A stretch of 64,000 bases of DNA from Cognatundibacterium griseum (GTDB lineage Bacteria > Pseudomonadota > Gammaproteobacteria > Burkholderiales > Burkholderiaceae_D), in NCBI RefSeq assembly GCF_014284195.1, contig NZ_JACOGC010000008.1:45981-109980 (forward strand), read 5' to 3'. A program made the translations under genes and the position numbers. Numbering within the stretch: the first letter of the stretch is position 1; the number at the start of each line of letters is the position of its first letter. Below, one piece after another: positions 44,373-53,195 of this stretch. Under the pieces are notes generated by a model that worked only from the letters and a program-made list of their open reading frames with translations, made no database searches and was not told the origin of the DNA.

Positions 44373-44672
44373 ATGCGGATCATCGACACCAGTACAGCAC
44401 TTGATTTACAGGGCAGGGAAGTTTTGTCCATCACGGCGGCGCAGCCTGTCTTGCTGCAGCTGCAGTCGGGTCTGGTCTGGATTACCGTGACGGATGATGA
44501 AAACGATTACTGGCTGGCCGGCGGTGAGCGCATGCATTTGCCAGCCCGGCGGCACGTGGTGATCGAGACCGATGCGGCGGCCAGCCGCCTGTTGCTGACA
44601 GTATTGCCGCAGCCGGAAGGCGGTGTGTTGCCAGGCGCCGCTGTGCCGGCGGCGCTGGAAGACCTGGCCTGA
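44373..44672 (+). CDS. DUF2917 domain protein
   Basis: The product is 99 residues from the ATG at 44373 with GGGAGAGACC upstream. It has the DUF2917 pattern: an N-terminal 'ALDLQGREVLSI', the LQSGLVWITVTDDENDYWL core and 'GERMHLPARRHVVIE'. It is a small beta-rich cytoplasmic protein, possibly cupin-like, of unknown role. Its placement opposite a MocR regulator and ahead of exporters is a recurring layout in Burkholderiales as far as I know. It ends 20 bases before repeat element copy C. Confidence 0.82.
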   Translation: MRIIDTSTALDLQGREVLSITAAQPVLLQLQSGLVWITVTDDENDYWLAGGERMHLPARRHVVIETDAAASRLLLTVLPQPEGGVLPGAAVPAALEDLA

Positions 44673-44692
44673 TGGCAGAAAAAAGGAAAAAT

Positions 44693-44770
44693 CAGGGAGT
44701 ATCTTTAAAAATGTCGCTGATCTCAAGATAAAGTAAGGGCTTTTTAAAATACTCCCCCAGAGTATATTTT
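44693..44770. repeat. intergenic repeat element, copy C
   Basis: GGGAGTAT at 44695 faces ATACTCCC near 44749-44756, with inner arms TTTAAAAA and TTTTTAAA. AGTATATTTT completes the core on the right. It ends 80 bases before the LysE start codon, between the DUF2917 and lysE genes. Confidence 0.65.
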
Positions 44771-44849
44771 AATCTCAGAGATGACTGAAAGACGCTGTAC
44801 CGGTTGCAGCGCAGAATTGTCTGAATCGCATTGTGAATGGAGTTTGACT

Positions 44850-45446
44850 GTGCCGCTGACTGAATTTATCGCTTTTTCTGTTTTTGCCTGGATCGGCTCA
44901 TTGACGCCCGGCCCGAATGTGGCGATTGCCGCCACGACCGGCGTGAACCACGGGGTGCGTGCAGCTTTGCCGCAAGTCATGGGCGTGCCTTTTGGCTTTG
45001 TGCTGATGATGTGGCTGGTGGGAATGGGCGGGGCGGTGGTGCTGCAGGGTTCTCCGGCGCTGGTCTGGGGCATGAAGCTGCTGGGAAATGGCTACCTGTT
45101 GCTGCTCGCATGGCGTCTGTGTTTTTCGGCGCAACTGTCGGACAGCCAGCGGATGCAGCCGATGACTTTGCTGCAGTCGGCGCTGTTTCAGGTGGTCAAT
45201 CCTAAGGCGTGGATGATGCTGGTGGCAGCCACTTCCACCTATGCAATCGGCCAGCAGGATTTCATGCCGCGCATGGGCTGTATGAGTCTGGGCTTTGCTT
45301 TGCCGAGTGCGCTGAGTCTCTTGCTGTGGGCATGGATGGGGCAGCAATTGCGGGAATGGCTGCAGGTCGGGCAGCGTTTGCGGCTGTTTAATCTGGGCAT
45401 GGGCATGTCGCTGGCAGCCACGGCGATCTGGATGAGCCTGTTATGA
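44850..45446 (+). CDS. LysE/RhtB family amino-acid exporter
   Basis: The product is 198 residues from a GTG at 44850, with GGAG 7 bases upstream; an ATG at 44781 gives a 23-residue Cys-rich extension not typical of the family. The signature LTPGPNVAIAATTGVNHGVR at about 18-37 and six hydrophobic segments are present. These inner-membrane proteins export amino acids such as lysine, threonine or homoserine lactone; the substrate is unknown. It overlaps the next exporter gene by 4 bases (ATGA). Confidence 0.87.
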   Translation: MPLTEFIAFSVFAWIGSLTPGPNVAIAATTGVNHGVRAALPQVMGVPFGFVLMMWLVGMGGAVVLQGSPALVWGMKLLGNGYLLLLAWRLCFSAQLSDSQRMQPMTLLQSALFQVVNPKAWMMLVAATSTYAIGQQDFMPRMGCMSLGFALPSALSLLLWAWMGQQLREWLQVGQRLRLFNLGMGMSLAATAIWMSLL

Positions 45447-46429
45447 AACATGATCCGGAGACAGAATTGCTGCCGTCCGCGCAATCCGTATCGCCTGCGC
45501 CGGTTGCTCTGCCCGCGACGCTGATGGCGGCGCACAACGAGGCGCACAGCGAGGCGTCAGCACGGCTGGAATCGCATGGTATGTGGCTGGGCCTGGCCGG
45601 CGTGATGATTTTCAGCCTGACGCTGCCGTTTACCCGGCTGGCGGTGGCCGAATTGCCGCCCTTGTTCGTCGCTTGCGGACGGGCGGTGGTGGCGGGGCTG
45701 CTGTCGGCGGCCTTACTATGGCAGCAAAGAGTGGCGTTTCCTGATGCGGCGCAATGCCGCGCTCTCTTGTTGAGCGGAGCCGGCGTGATCCTCGGATTCC
45801 CGATCCTGACGTCGGTGGCGATGCAGACGGTTCCTGCGGCGCATGGCGCCATCGTGCTCGGTATTTTGCCGCTGGCAACGGCGCTGTTTGCCGCTTTGCG
45901 TTTCCATGAGCGTCCGTCTGCCGGATTCTGGATCATGGCCGTGCTGGGCAGCAGCCTGGTGGTCGGGTTTGCATGGCTGCAAGGCGCGGGACACTGGCAC
46001 TGGGCTGATCTGGCGCTGGCGGGTGCAGTGGCTGCCGCCGCTTACGGTTATGCGGAAGGTGGCCGCCTGTCGCAGACGATGGGCGGCTGGCAGGTGATTT
46101 CCTGGGCGCTGGTGCTATTGCTGCCGCTCAATCTGCTGGTCACTGTCTGGGTTGCAGGTTCGCATGTGATCAGCGCCTCGCCGCTGGCCTGGAGTGGCTT
46201 CGCCTATGTGTCGGTATTTTCGATGTTCATCGGTTTTTTGTTCTGGTACAAAGGGTTGGCGACCGGCGGTATCGCACGGGTCGGACAGATTCAGCTGCTG
46301 CAGCCGTTTCTGAGTCTGCTGGGAGCGGCGGTGCTGCTGGGCGAACCGCTGAGCTGGGTGAATGCCGGATTTGCGCTGGCAGTGATGGCGACCGTGGGTG
46401 CCGGACGGCGCATGAAGATTCAACGGTAG
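45443..46429 (+). CDS. EamA/DMT family transporter
   Basis: The product is 328 residues. A cytoplasmic N-terminal segment of about 45 residues is followed by ten predicted membrane helices in two EamA repeats ('SLTLPFTRLAVAELPPLFVA', 'TVPAAHGAIVLGILPLATAL' and 'KGLATGGIARVGQIQLLQPF'). The start overlaps the lysE stop, so both exporters are translated together. The substrate is probably an amino acid or other metabolite; MocR control is inferred from the divergent regulator. No terminator is seen in the 46430-46651 gap, which has a possible -10 (TACAAT, 46512) for ridA. Confidence 0.86.
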   Translation: MKHDPETELLPSAQSVSPAPVALPATLMAAHNEAHSEASARLESHGMWLGLAGVMIFSLTLPFTRLAVAELPPLFVACGRAVVAGLLSAALLWQQRVAFPDAAQCRALLLSGAGVILGFPILTSVAMQTVPAAHGAIVLGILPLATALFAALRFHERPSAGFWIMAVLGSSLVVGFAWLQGAGHWHWADLALAGAVAAAAYGYAEGGRLSQTMGGWQVISWALVLLLPLNLLVTVWVAGSHVISASPLAWSGFAYVSVFSMFIGFLFWYKGLATGGIARVGQIQLLQPFLSLLGAAVLLGEPLSWVNAGFALAVMATVGAGRRMKIQR

Positions 46430-46651
46430 TCACAACGGAAAGCGGGTGCAGACCGAATTAAATCCGTAATACCAGTTGAATTTAGGGATGTTAATCGGGA
46501 GTGCGCGGGCTTACAATAGAAGGCTTGATTCTCCGGGAAGGCAAGGCTCTGCGAGCGGTGCCGCCCGCGGGAAAGAACCGGATAATAACAATTATTTTTC
46601 ATTGACCGATGGGTTATCAGTGAGGGCTGATGACCATTTTCAGGAAATACC

Positions 46652-47110
46652 ATGTCTATTTACCAAAAACTTGAAGAACTGAAAATTGAATTGCCAGCCG
46701 TTGCCACACCGGCGGCTGCCTATGTGATGTTTGCACAGACTGGCAATACGGTTTTCCTGTCCGGCCACATCGCCAAAAAAGATGGCAAGGTCTGGGTCGG
46801 ACAACTGGGCAAAGACATCACCACCGAAGAAGGCCGTCAGGCTGCACGCGCGGTGGCGATTGATCTGGTGGCGACTTTGCGCGCTGCCTGCCACGGCGAC
46901 CTGACCCGTGTGAAACGCATCGTCAAACTCATGAGCCTGGTGAACTCCACACCTGACTTCACCGAGCAGCATCTGGTGACCAACGGCGCTTCCGAGCTGC
47001 TGGTGGAGCTGTTTGGCGAACAGGGCAAGCATGCCCGTTCCGCATTCGGCGTGGCCCAGATCCCGATGGGCGCTTGTGTCGAGATTGAGTTGATCGCCGA
47101 GATTGCCTGA
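46652..47110 (+). CDS. RidA family protein
   Basis: The product is 152 residues. The family pattern is seen in 'TGNTVFLSGHIAKKDGKVW', 'ARAVAIDLVATLRAACHGDL' and the C-terminal ARSAFGVAQIPMGACVEIE, with the Arg that binds substrate carboxylates. RidA proteins hydrolyse reactive enamines/imines released by PLP enzymes. The gene is followed after 65 bases by an aminotransferase, which fits that role. It belongs to the longer YjgF-like branch of about 150 residues. Confidence 0.88.
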   Translation: MSIYQKLEELKIELPAVATPAAAYVMFAQTGNTVFLSGHIAKKDGKVWVGQLGKDITTEEGRQAARAVAIDLVATLRAACHGDLTRVKRIVKLMSLVNSTPDFTEQHLVTNGASELLVELFGEQGKHARSAFGVAQIPMGACVEIELIAEIA

Positions 47111-47175
47111 TTGATTCATCCATGTAATTTTTAAAATACCTTGCCGATGAAGGCATGACTTCCAGTGAGACCAGC

Positions 47176-48375
47176 ATGAAACTTGAAAATCCTACCCCTA
47201 TCAATTGGAAATTCTCTGACCGCGCAGAACAGCTGCAAAGCTCCGCGATTCGTGAGATTCTGAAAGTGACCATGCGTCCGGAAGTGATCTCTTTTGCCGG
47301 CGGCCTGCCTTCACCGGAAACTTTTCCGGTGGAACGCATGAAGGCGGCGTTCGACAAGGTATTGTCAACACAGGGCAAGGCCGCATTGCAATACGGCCCG
47401 ACCGATGGCTATGCGCCATTGCGCGAATTCCTGGCCGATTCGCTGTCGGTTGACGGTTCGCGTATTTTGCCGGAGCAGATCCTGATGGTGTCCGGTTCGC
47501 AGCAAGGGCTGGATTTGCTGGGTAAAGTGCTGGTCGATGAAGGCAGTAAAGTGCTGGTCGAAACGCCGAGCTATCTCGGTGCCTTGCAGGCATTTTCTGT
47601 GTACCGGCCTGAGTTCGTTTCCGTGGATACGGATGCACACGGTCTGATCCCGTCCTCCGTCGCCAGCAAAGGCGTCGGCGCACGCCTGATGTACGCCCTG
47701 CCAAATTTCCAGAATCCGACCGGCCGCACGCTGTCAGTTGAACGCCGCGTCGAACTGGTGGAAACCTGCGCCCGTATGGGGATTCCGCTGATCGAGGATA
47801 ACCCTTACGGCGATCTGTGCTACAGCGGCGAGCCATTGCCGAAGATGCTGAACATGAATCCGGGCGGCGTCATCTACATGGGTTCTTTTTCCAAGGTACT
47901 GACCCCCGGCATCCGCCTGGGCTATGTGGTTGGCCCGACGCCGCTGATCCGCAAGCTGGAACAGGCCAAGCAGGCAGCCGACCTGCATACGGCGCAACTG
48001 ACCCAGATGGTGGTGTACGAAGTCATCAAGGACGGTTTCCTGGCCGAACATATTCCGACCATCCGTAACCTGTATTCGCGTCAGTGCAATGTGATGCTGG
48101 ACGCAATGAAAAAACATTTTCCGGCGGGTGTCGAATGGACCACGCCCGAAGGCGGCATGTTCATCTGGATCACGCTGCCAGCGCATATGGACAGCAAGGA
48201 ATTGCTGGCAGAAGCGATCCAGCAGAATGTCGCGTTTGTACCCGGCGGACCGTTCTATGCGAACGAGGCAGAAAAAAATACCATGCGCCTGTCTTTCGTC
48301 ACAGTGTCACCAGAACGTATCAATGAAGGCATTGAAAAACTGGGCAAACTGATCAAGGCCAGAATCGCGGCATGA
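47176..48375 (+). CDS. PLP-dependent aminotransferase (2-aminoadipate/LysN-like, class I)
   Basis: The product is 399 residues from the ATG at 47176; an upstream ATG at 47155 would add 7 residues. Motifs: REILKVTMRPEVISFAGGLP, 'YGPTDGYAPLREFLADSL', YALPNFQNPTGRT and the PLP Lys in MGSFSKVLTPGIRLGYV. Such enzymes transfer amino groups among amino acids, including branched-chain, aromatic and 2-aminoadipate. The neighbouring RidA could clear its enamine by-products. A terminator follows at 48422. Confidence 0.87.
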   Translation: MKLENPTPINWKFSDRAEQLQSSAIREILKVTMRPEVISFAGGLPSPETFPVERMKAAFDKVLSTQGKAALQYGPTDGYAPLREFLADSLSVDGSRILPEQILMVSGSQQGLDLLGKVLVDEGSKVLVETPSYLGALQAFSVYRPEFVSVDTDAHGLIPSSVASKGVGARLMYALPNFQNPTGRTLSVERRVELVETCARMGIPLIEDNPYGDLCYSGEPLPKMLNMNPGGVIYMGSFSKVLTPGIRLGYVVGPTPLIRKLEQAKQAADLHTAQLTQMVVYEVIKDGFLAEHIPTIRNLYSRQCNVMLDAMKKHFPAGVEWTTPEGGMFIWITLPAHMDSKELLAEAIQQNVAFVPGGPFYANEAEKNTMRLSFVTVSPERINEGIEKLGKLIKARIAA

Positions 48376-48421
48376 TAATTCCCGATGGCGTACGCATCCT
48401 ATGACCGGATGACCCTCATAA

Positions 48422-48448
48422 AACCCGTCGTGCAGGCGGGTTTTTTTA
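48422..48448 (+). terminator. rho-independent terminator after aminotransferase
   Basis: AACCCG pairs with CGGGTT around a 9-base loop, followed by a T run. Confidence 0.85.
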
Positions 48449-48504
48449 TGGCGTCACTAAAAAATCCGAAAGACCGAAAGATATAAATGGTGAGGAATTG
48501 TAAG

Positions 48505-48570
48505 ATGAGCCACTTACCGGCAGCGTCCGGTGTTGAATTGATGCATCATCAGAAAAAATGTACAACGTAA
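48505..48570 (+). CDS. possible small ORF (21 codons)
   Basis: A frame starting MSHLPAASGVELMHHQKKC has an AGGAA site 8 bases upstream and stops at 48570, in the otherwise gene-free stretch before the glycine-zipper gene. There is no homology I recognise. It may be chance. Confidence 0.2.
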   Translation: MSHLPAASGVELMHHQKKCTT

Positions 48571-48608
48571 AAAAATATTGCCCGCTGGCATGAAATTCTC
48601 AAAATCCG

Positions 48609-48638
48609 GTTCACCTGTTGTCTGGGGTGAACTATATT
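48609..48638 (+). promoter_or_regulatory. inverted repeat over a possible promoter of the glycine-zipper gene
   Basis: GTTCACC and GGTGAAC flank 10 bases (48609-48632), and TATATT follows directly at 48633. TTCACC and TATATT are 17 bases apart and could be the promoter, so a protein bound at the repeat would block it. The gene's ribosome site GGGAG and ATG at 48674 follow. Confidence 0.4.
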
Positions 48639-48673
48639 GAAGTTCCGTGAATATGAAAAAAAGGGAGTTGGTG

Positions 48674-49282
48674 ATGAAAAAGCAGCTAATCGGAATGATG
48701 GTTCTGTGTGTCTTGACAGGCTCAGCTATGGCGCAGGATAGCAATACTGCCAAAACGGCCTATGCCGAAGCCTCGCGTCAGGCTGCCGCGCGTTATGCCG
48801 ATGACAAAAAACTGTGCGCAGACGAAACCAGTTCCAGTGCCCGCATGCAGTGTCTGCGTGATGCCAAGACCGAATATAACAAAGCGCTGGCTGCCGCCAA
48901 AGCCAGCTCTGGCACGACAACGGCTGCCAGCGGCAAGAACGCTGCAGCCTGCGCAGACTGTGGTCGTGTAGTAGCGGTGCATGTCTCTGAAAAAGAAGGT
49001 GAGGGCGGTGCATTGGGCGTGATCGCCGGCGGCGTGGCTGGCGCCCTGCTGGGTAATCAGGTCGGTGGCGGTACCGGACGTGATCTGGCAACCATTGCCG
49101 GTGCGGCAGGCGGTGCTTTTGCCGGACATAAAATTGAGCAGAAAGTCAAAAGCAGCAAAGTCTGGACTGTCAGCGTCCAGTATGACAATGGCAATAAACA
49201 GGATTATCAGTTTGAAGCCGATCCCGGCTATCAGAGCGGTGATCTGGTCAAGTCTAATGGCAATACGATTGTCCGCCGTTAA
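48674..49282 (+). CDS. secreted glycine-zipper 2TM-domain protein
   Basis: The product is 202 residues from the ATG at 48674 (MKKQLIGMMVLCVLTGSAMA signal). A charged Ala-rich helical segment (about 25-75) comes next, then a CADCGRVVAVHVSEKEGEGG stretch and glycine-zipper repeats (LGVIAGGVAGALLGNQVGGG, LATIAGAAGGAFAGHK). The C-terminal beta part is VWTVSVQYDNGNKQDYQFEA. It resembles the SlyB-type protein at 32986 in its C-terminal half but is not lipidated. It probably acts in the periplasm or outer membrane; the function is unknown. Confidence 0.83.
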   Translation: MKKQLIGMMVLCVLTGSAMAQDSNTAKTAYAEASRQAAARYADDKKLCADETSSSARMQCLRDAKTEYNKALAAAKASSGTTTAASGKNAAACADCGRVVAVHVSEKEGEGGALGVIAGGVAGALLGNQVGGGTGRDLATIAGAAGGAFAGHKIEQKVKSSKVWTVSVQYDNGNKQDYQFEADPGYQSGDLVKSNGNTIVRR

Positions 49283-49358
49283 GATTTCCTGACGTTCACG
49301 GCACGCGCTTTTTGCGGGCGTCAGGGCGTTTTCAGACAGTTTTGCCCTGTCATCGTGC

Positions 49359-49387
49359 AACGCCGGCTTAGCCGGCGTTGTCTTTTT
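49359..49387 (+). terminator. rho-independent terminator after glycine-zipper gene
   Basis: AACGCCGGC and GCCGGCGTT form a 9-bp perfect stem with a TTA loop, followed by GTCTTTTT. Confidence 0.88.
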
Positions 49388-49474
49388 ATGCGGTCAAAAC
49401 GAGTTTCTTGCTTAGACATGATTCCGGGGGTAGACTGCAAAAACCTTATTTTCGCCGCAGGAGATCACGGTTCT

Positions 49475-50302
49475 ATGGGCAGGCATATCAGATATTCCGT
49501 CATCCGCTCAGGGCAGCTTATTCTGCTTGCCCTGTTCTCCTGCATGGCATTCTGGTCAGCCAGTGCCGCAGCCGATGAGTTATGCAAAAAACTGATTGCC
49601 ACTGGTAATCCGGAATACCCGCCATTTCTCTGGCGCGATCCCGAAGACGAGAATCGCCTGATCGGCGCTAATGCAGAGCTGATGCAGGTATTGTCCAAAG
49701 AAATCGGCATCCCGATCGAGGTGCGCTATCTGGGGCCGTGGGGACGGGTGCAGGAAGAAGCCAAACTGGGCCGGGTTGATTTGCTGGCAGGGGCATTTCT
49801 GACACTCGCGCGGCTCGATTACATGGATTATTTTTATCCGTCTTTCCACAAAACCCATACCGTGATCTGGAGCCGGTCCGATCGCAGTTTCATTTATAAA
49901 AAATGGAGTGATTTGGTTGGCAAGCGCGGCGTGACGGTGATTAACAACAGTTTCGGCGAAGAGTTTGACCGTTATGCCAGAGAATCGCTGAAAATCATGA
50001 CCGTCGCCAGTCTGGAGCAGGCGCTGAATATCCTGACGCTGGGGCGGGCAGATTATCTGATTTATGAAGAAGACCCCGGTTATGCCTACATCGCCAAGTT
50101 GAATATTGATAACCTCAAAACCAGAACGCCTGCGATCACCAATGAAGATCTGTATCTGACACTCTCGCACAAGTCTCCGTGCAACACACCGGAGCTGCGC
50201 GCCCGCATTGCCCGCGCCATGTACCGGATAGAGAAACAGAACGTGATGAGCAAACTGGTCGCTGCGCAGATTCAGCAATGGCGCAAACAGCAGTCTAAAT
50301 AA
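49475..50302 (+). CDS. periplasmic solute-binding protein paired with a histidine kinase
   Basis: The product is 275 residues from the ATG at 49475; the frame extends upstream but over a terminator. The signal segment LILLALFSCMAFWSASAAA is followed by a family 3 binding fold: 'LIATGNPEYPPFLWRDPED', 'GANAELMQVLSKEIGIPIEV' and 'GRVDLLAGAFLTLARLDYMD'. It sits 16 bases ahead of the histidine kinase gene on the same strand, so the pair probably forms a ligand-sensing unit rather than a transporter. The ligand is unknown. Confidence 0.8.
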   Translation: MGRHIRYSVIRSGQLILLALFSCMAFWSASAAADELCKKLIATGNPEYPPFLWRDPEDENRLIGANAELMQVLSKEIGIPIEVRYLGPWGRVQEEAKLGRVDLLAGAFLTLARLDYMDYFYPSFHKTHTVIWSRSDRSFIYKKWSDLVGKRGVTVINNSFGEEFDRYARESLKIMTVASLEQALNILTLGRADYLIYEEDPGYAYIAKLNIDNLKTRTPAITNEDLYLTLSHKSPCNTPELRARIARAMYRIEKQNVMSKLVAAQIQQWRKQQSK

Positions 50303-50318
50303 TCGGGTATCCGGACTG

Positions 50319-52316
50319 ATGCATCTTTTGCGAAGCCTATCCCTGCGGCAGATATCGATAGCCGGCGTGGCGATCGGCATTTTATTACCGGCAGTATTAT
50401 TCGGCTATTTTGCCGTGACGTCCCGTTATGAACGCGAGCTGCGACTGCGCATCCAGGACCCGATGTCCCAATACGCGGACATGCTGTCGAAAGCGATGGA
50501 AATCCCGATCTGGAATGTCGATAAAGATGTCGCCCAGACTTTCGTGCAGGCAGTCATGCGAAATCCGGACGTGACCGCTGTGACCGTGACGGATGAGACC
50601 GGCGCCGTGTTCGTGCACAGCGGAAAAGCCCATCGTCCCGACAGCAGCATGGCCAGCGAAACCCGCCCGATCCTGCTTGAACAAAAAGTCATTGGTAAGG
50701 TTACTGTCGAGCTGACCAAGGAACATATTGACCGAGATTTACTCGACGATATTCTCAAAATGGTGGCCGGGCTGATTGCACAGGTGTTTTTCTCGTTTTT
50801 GCTGGTCTTGTTTGTGTTCGACCGCAGGATTGTCCGCCCAATTCAGGCATTGCAGCGCGCCACCCGCCTGCTGGCTGAGGGGAAATTGAATAATCCCCTG
50901 AAATGGCGTCGCAGCGATGAAATCGGCAATCTGGCGCAGGATCTCGATGCGATGCGGCTGAATCTGGGAAAATTGCTGAGCGAGCGCGAACAGCAAAATG
51001 ATTTGCTGCAGCAGGAGCTGCGGGAGCGCCGCCGGATTGAGCAGGAACTCAGGGATACTGAGATGAAATTCATTGCAATTTTTCAGGCATCGCCGGTTGC
51101 AATGCAAGTCCTGCGCAAAGACGGCAGCTATGTCATTGTGGATGCCAATGATGCATGGTTGCGGCAATTTCATTTTACGCATGTGCGTGAACTGTCTGGC
51201 GCAGGGATCCATGAAAAGCTGTGGCGTAATCCGGAAGATTTTGAAAAAATCGTGCACTTACTGGAACGCGACGATGAGATTCATTCCTACGAAGCCTGGT
51301 GCCGTTGCGGTGATGGCGAAAAGACGCTGTTGTGTGAAATGTCCGGCCGCCTGATACGGATTGGCAACGAACCCCTGTTGTTGCTGGTGCAGGAAGATAT
51401 CACGGAAAAACGCCAGCATGAGTTGGATATCCGGAACATGAATGTCACGCTGGAAAAGCGCGTATTTGAACGCACCCACGAGCTGGAAGAGACCAATACC
51501 GAGCTGACGGTTGTGCTGGAAAACCTGCAGCGGGCACAACAGGAATTACTGCGTACTGAAAAAATGGCGGCACTGGGGTCGCTGGTGGCCGGTGTCGCTC
51601 ATGAACTCAATACACCGATCGGCACCTGCGTCACGGTTGCCAGCACCTTGCAGCAGCAGACAGATGATGTGCTGCGCCAGTATGCGCAAGGCATCAAGCG
51701 TTCAGCGCTGGAAGAGTATCTGCATCATGCGCGTACAGGTAACGATCTGCTGCTGCGCAACCTCAGCAAGGCGTCTGAACTGGTGATCAGTTTTAAACAG
51801 GTTGCCGTCGACCGGACCAGCGCTAACCGCCGCCTGTTTGCGATTGATGAAATGACCGATGAGCTGATCACGACACTTGGACCGATGATCCGTAAAACGA
51901 AACATCAGGTGGTGGCGGAGCTGCCGAAAAAATTCATGATGGACAGCTATCCCGGCGCATTGGGGCAGGTGCTGACAAACCTGATCAATAATGCGTTTAT
52001 TCACGCATTTGATGCCGAAACACGGGGGACGATCACTATTTCCGGACATGTATTGAATCCGGACCTGATAGAACTGCTGGTCACCGATAATGGCAAGGGC
52101 ATTCCGGCGGCTAATCTGGGACGCATTTTCGATCCGTTTTTTACCACCAGGCTGGGGCAGGGCGGCAGTGGTCTGGGATTGAATATTGTCTATAACCTGG
52201 TGCGCGATGTTTTAAGCGGGAATATCGCTGTCGAAAGCCAGCCGGGTCATGGGTGTTGTTTCCGGATTACTTTGCCACGGATTGCCAGGAGCGCGGACCG
52301 TGGGCAGGAACATTGA
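50319..52316 (+). CDS. membrane sensor histidine kinase with HAMP and PAS domains
   Basis: The product is 665 residues. A membrane helix at about 13-33, a periplasmic sensor (34-145), a second helix (about 148-168), HAMP (170-225), a coiled coil and a PAS domain (about 250-365) lead to the kinase. The phosphorylated His428 lies in GVAHELNTPIG. ATP-binding boxes are NLINNAFIHAFD, DNGKGIPAANLG, FDPFFTT and GGSGLGLNI. It should autophosphorylate in response to a periplasmic signal, perhaps through the upstream binding protein. No response regulator gene lies in the window. Confidence 0.92.
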   Translation: MHLLRSLSLRQISIAGVAIGILLPAVLFGYFAVTSRYERELRLRIQDPMSQYADMLSKAMEIPIWNVDKDVAQTFVQAVMRNPDVTAVTVTDETGAVFVHSGKAHRPDSSMASETRPILLEQKVIGKVTVELTKEHIDRDLLDDILKMVAGLIAQVFFSFLLVLFVFDRRIVRPIQALQRATRLLAEGKLNNPLKWRRSDEIGNLAQDLDAMRLNLGKLLSEREQQNDLLQQELRERRRIEQELRDTEMKFIAIFQASPVAMQVLRKDGSYVIVDANDAWLRQFHFTHVRELSGAGIHEKLWRNPEDFEKIVHLLERDDEIHSYEAWCRCGDGEKTLLCEMSGRLIRIGNEPLLLLVQEDITEKRQHELDIRNMNVTLEKRVFERTHELEETNTELTVVLENLQRAQQELLRTEKMAALGSLVAGVAHELNTPIGTCVTVASTLQQQTDDVLRQYAQGIKRSALEEYLHHARTGNDLLLRNLSKASELVISFKQVAVDRTSANRRLFAIDEMTDELITTLGPMIRKTKHQVVAELPKKFMMDSYPGALGQVLTNLINNAFIHAFDAETRGTITISGHVLNPDLIELLVTDNGKGIPAANLGRIFDPFFTTRLGQGGSGLGLNIVYNLVRDVLSGNIAVESQPGHGCCFRITLPRIARSADRGQEH

Positions 52317-52398
52317 TCTGCGAATCACAGCGGCGCTTAGCAAGAATATACGCCGCCGGAACTAGCCTTGCCACGGACTGATCTGCTAAAGTCGCACC

Positions 52399-53133
52399 AT
52401 GAGTAAATTATCTTTAGATCGCATCCTGCAGTCGCAGGGCTTTGGTACCCGTAAATATTGCCGTGAACTGGTGGAAGACGGCGAAGTGAGTATTCAGGGA
52501 CAGGTGCTGGACAATTTTAAGCAGCCGGTTGAGACCGATGGTCTGGTGTTTCATATTTTTGATGAAGACTGGGAATATCGTGAGCATGTCTATCTGGTGC
52601 TGAATAAACCGGCGAATTTTGAATGCTCGCGCAAACCAAGCCATCACCCCGGTGTGCTGACCTTGCTGCCGGAGCAGTTCAACTGGCGCGATGTGCAGCC
52701 GGTAGGGCGGCTGGATCACGATACAACCGGGATGTTGCTGATGTCGGACGACGGGCCGTTTATCCATGCGCAGTCTTCGCCGAAACGCCATATTCCGAAA
52801 GTGTACGAGGCAACCACGGCAGATCCGGTGACGCCGGAGCTGGTGGCGGCGCTGCTGGCGGGCGTCAAGCTGCATGATGAACCTGCCCCGCTGGCCGCAC
52901 AGACATGCCGTCAGCTGGGCGAGCACAAACTGGAAATCATTCTGGAGCAAGGGAAATACCATCAGGTCAAACGGATGCTGGCGGCAGCCGGCAATCATTG
53001 CGCTGCATTGCAACGTACTGCCATCGGGCAGCTGACACTGGAATCGCTGAATCTGCGAGAGGGCGAATGGTGTTACCTGACGGCAGAGCAGATGGCCTTA
53101 CTGGTTCCTTCCCAGTCATCAGCGCAGTCTTGA
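52399..53133 (+). CDS. rsuA: 16S rRNA pseudouridine(516) synthase, RsuA type
   Basis: The product is 244 residues. An N-terminal S4-like RNA-binding domain (LSLDRILQSQGFGTRKYCRE) is followed by the RsuA/RluB catalytic core with Asp in GRLDHDTTGMLLMSDDG. RsuA isomerises U516 in 16S rRNA during 30S assembly. The size fits RsuA better than RluB/E/F, but those cannot be fully excluded. It starts 82 bases after the kinase gene and probably has its own promoter. Confidence 0.88.
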   Translation: MSKLSLDRILQSQGFGTRKYCRELVEDGEVSIQGQVLDNFKQPVETDGLVFHIFDEDWEYREHVYLVLNKPANFECSRKPSHHPGVLTLLPEQFNWRDVQPVGRLDHDTTGMLLMSDDGPFIHAQSSPKRHIPKVYEATTADPVTPELVAALLAGVKLHDEPAPLAAQTCRQLGEHKLEIILEQGKYHQVKRMLAAAGNHCAALQRTAIGQLTLESLNLREGEWCYLTAEQMALLVPSQSSAQS

Positions 53134-53195
53134 TATCGGGGCTGAGCGCTGGCAGTGGTGGTTTTTGCTGTGATTCGGCAGTTGCATAGGGCGGT

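Noticed and set aside
44781..44849. LysE start at the upstream ATG
   Set aside because: It adds a Cys-rich segment not found in the family; the GTG at 44850 has a well-placed GGAG site.
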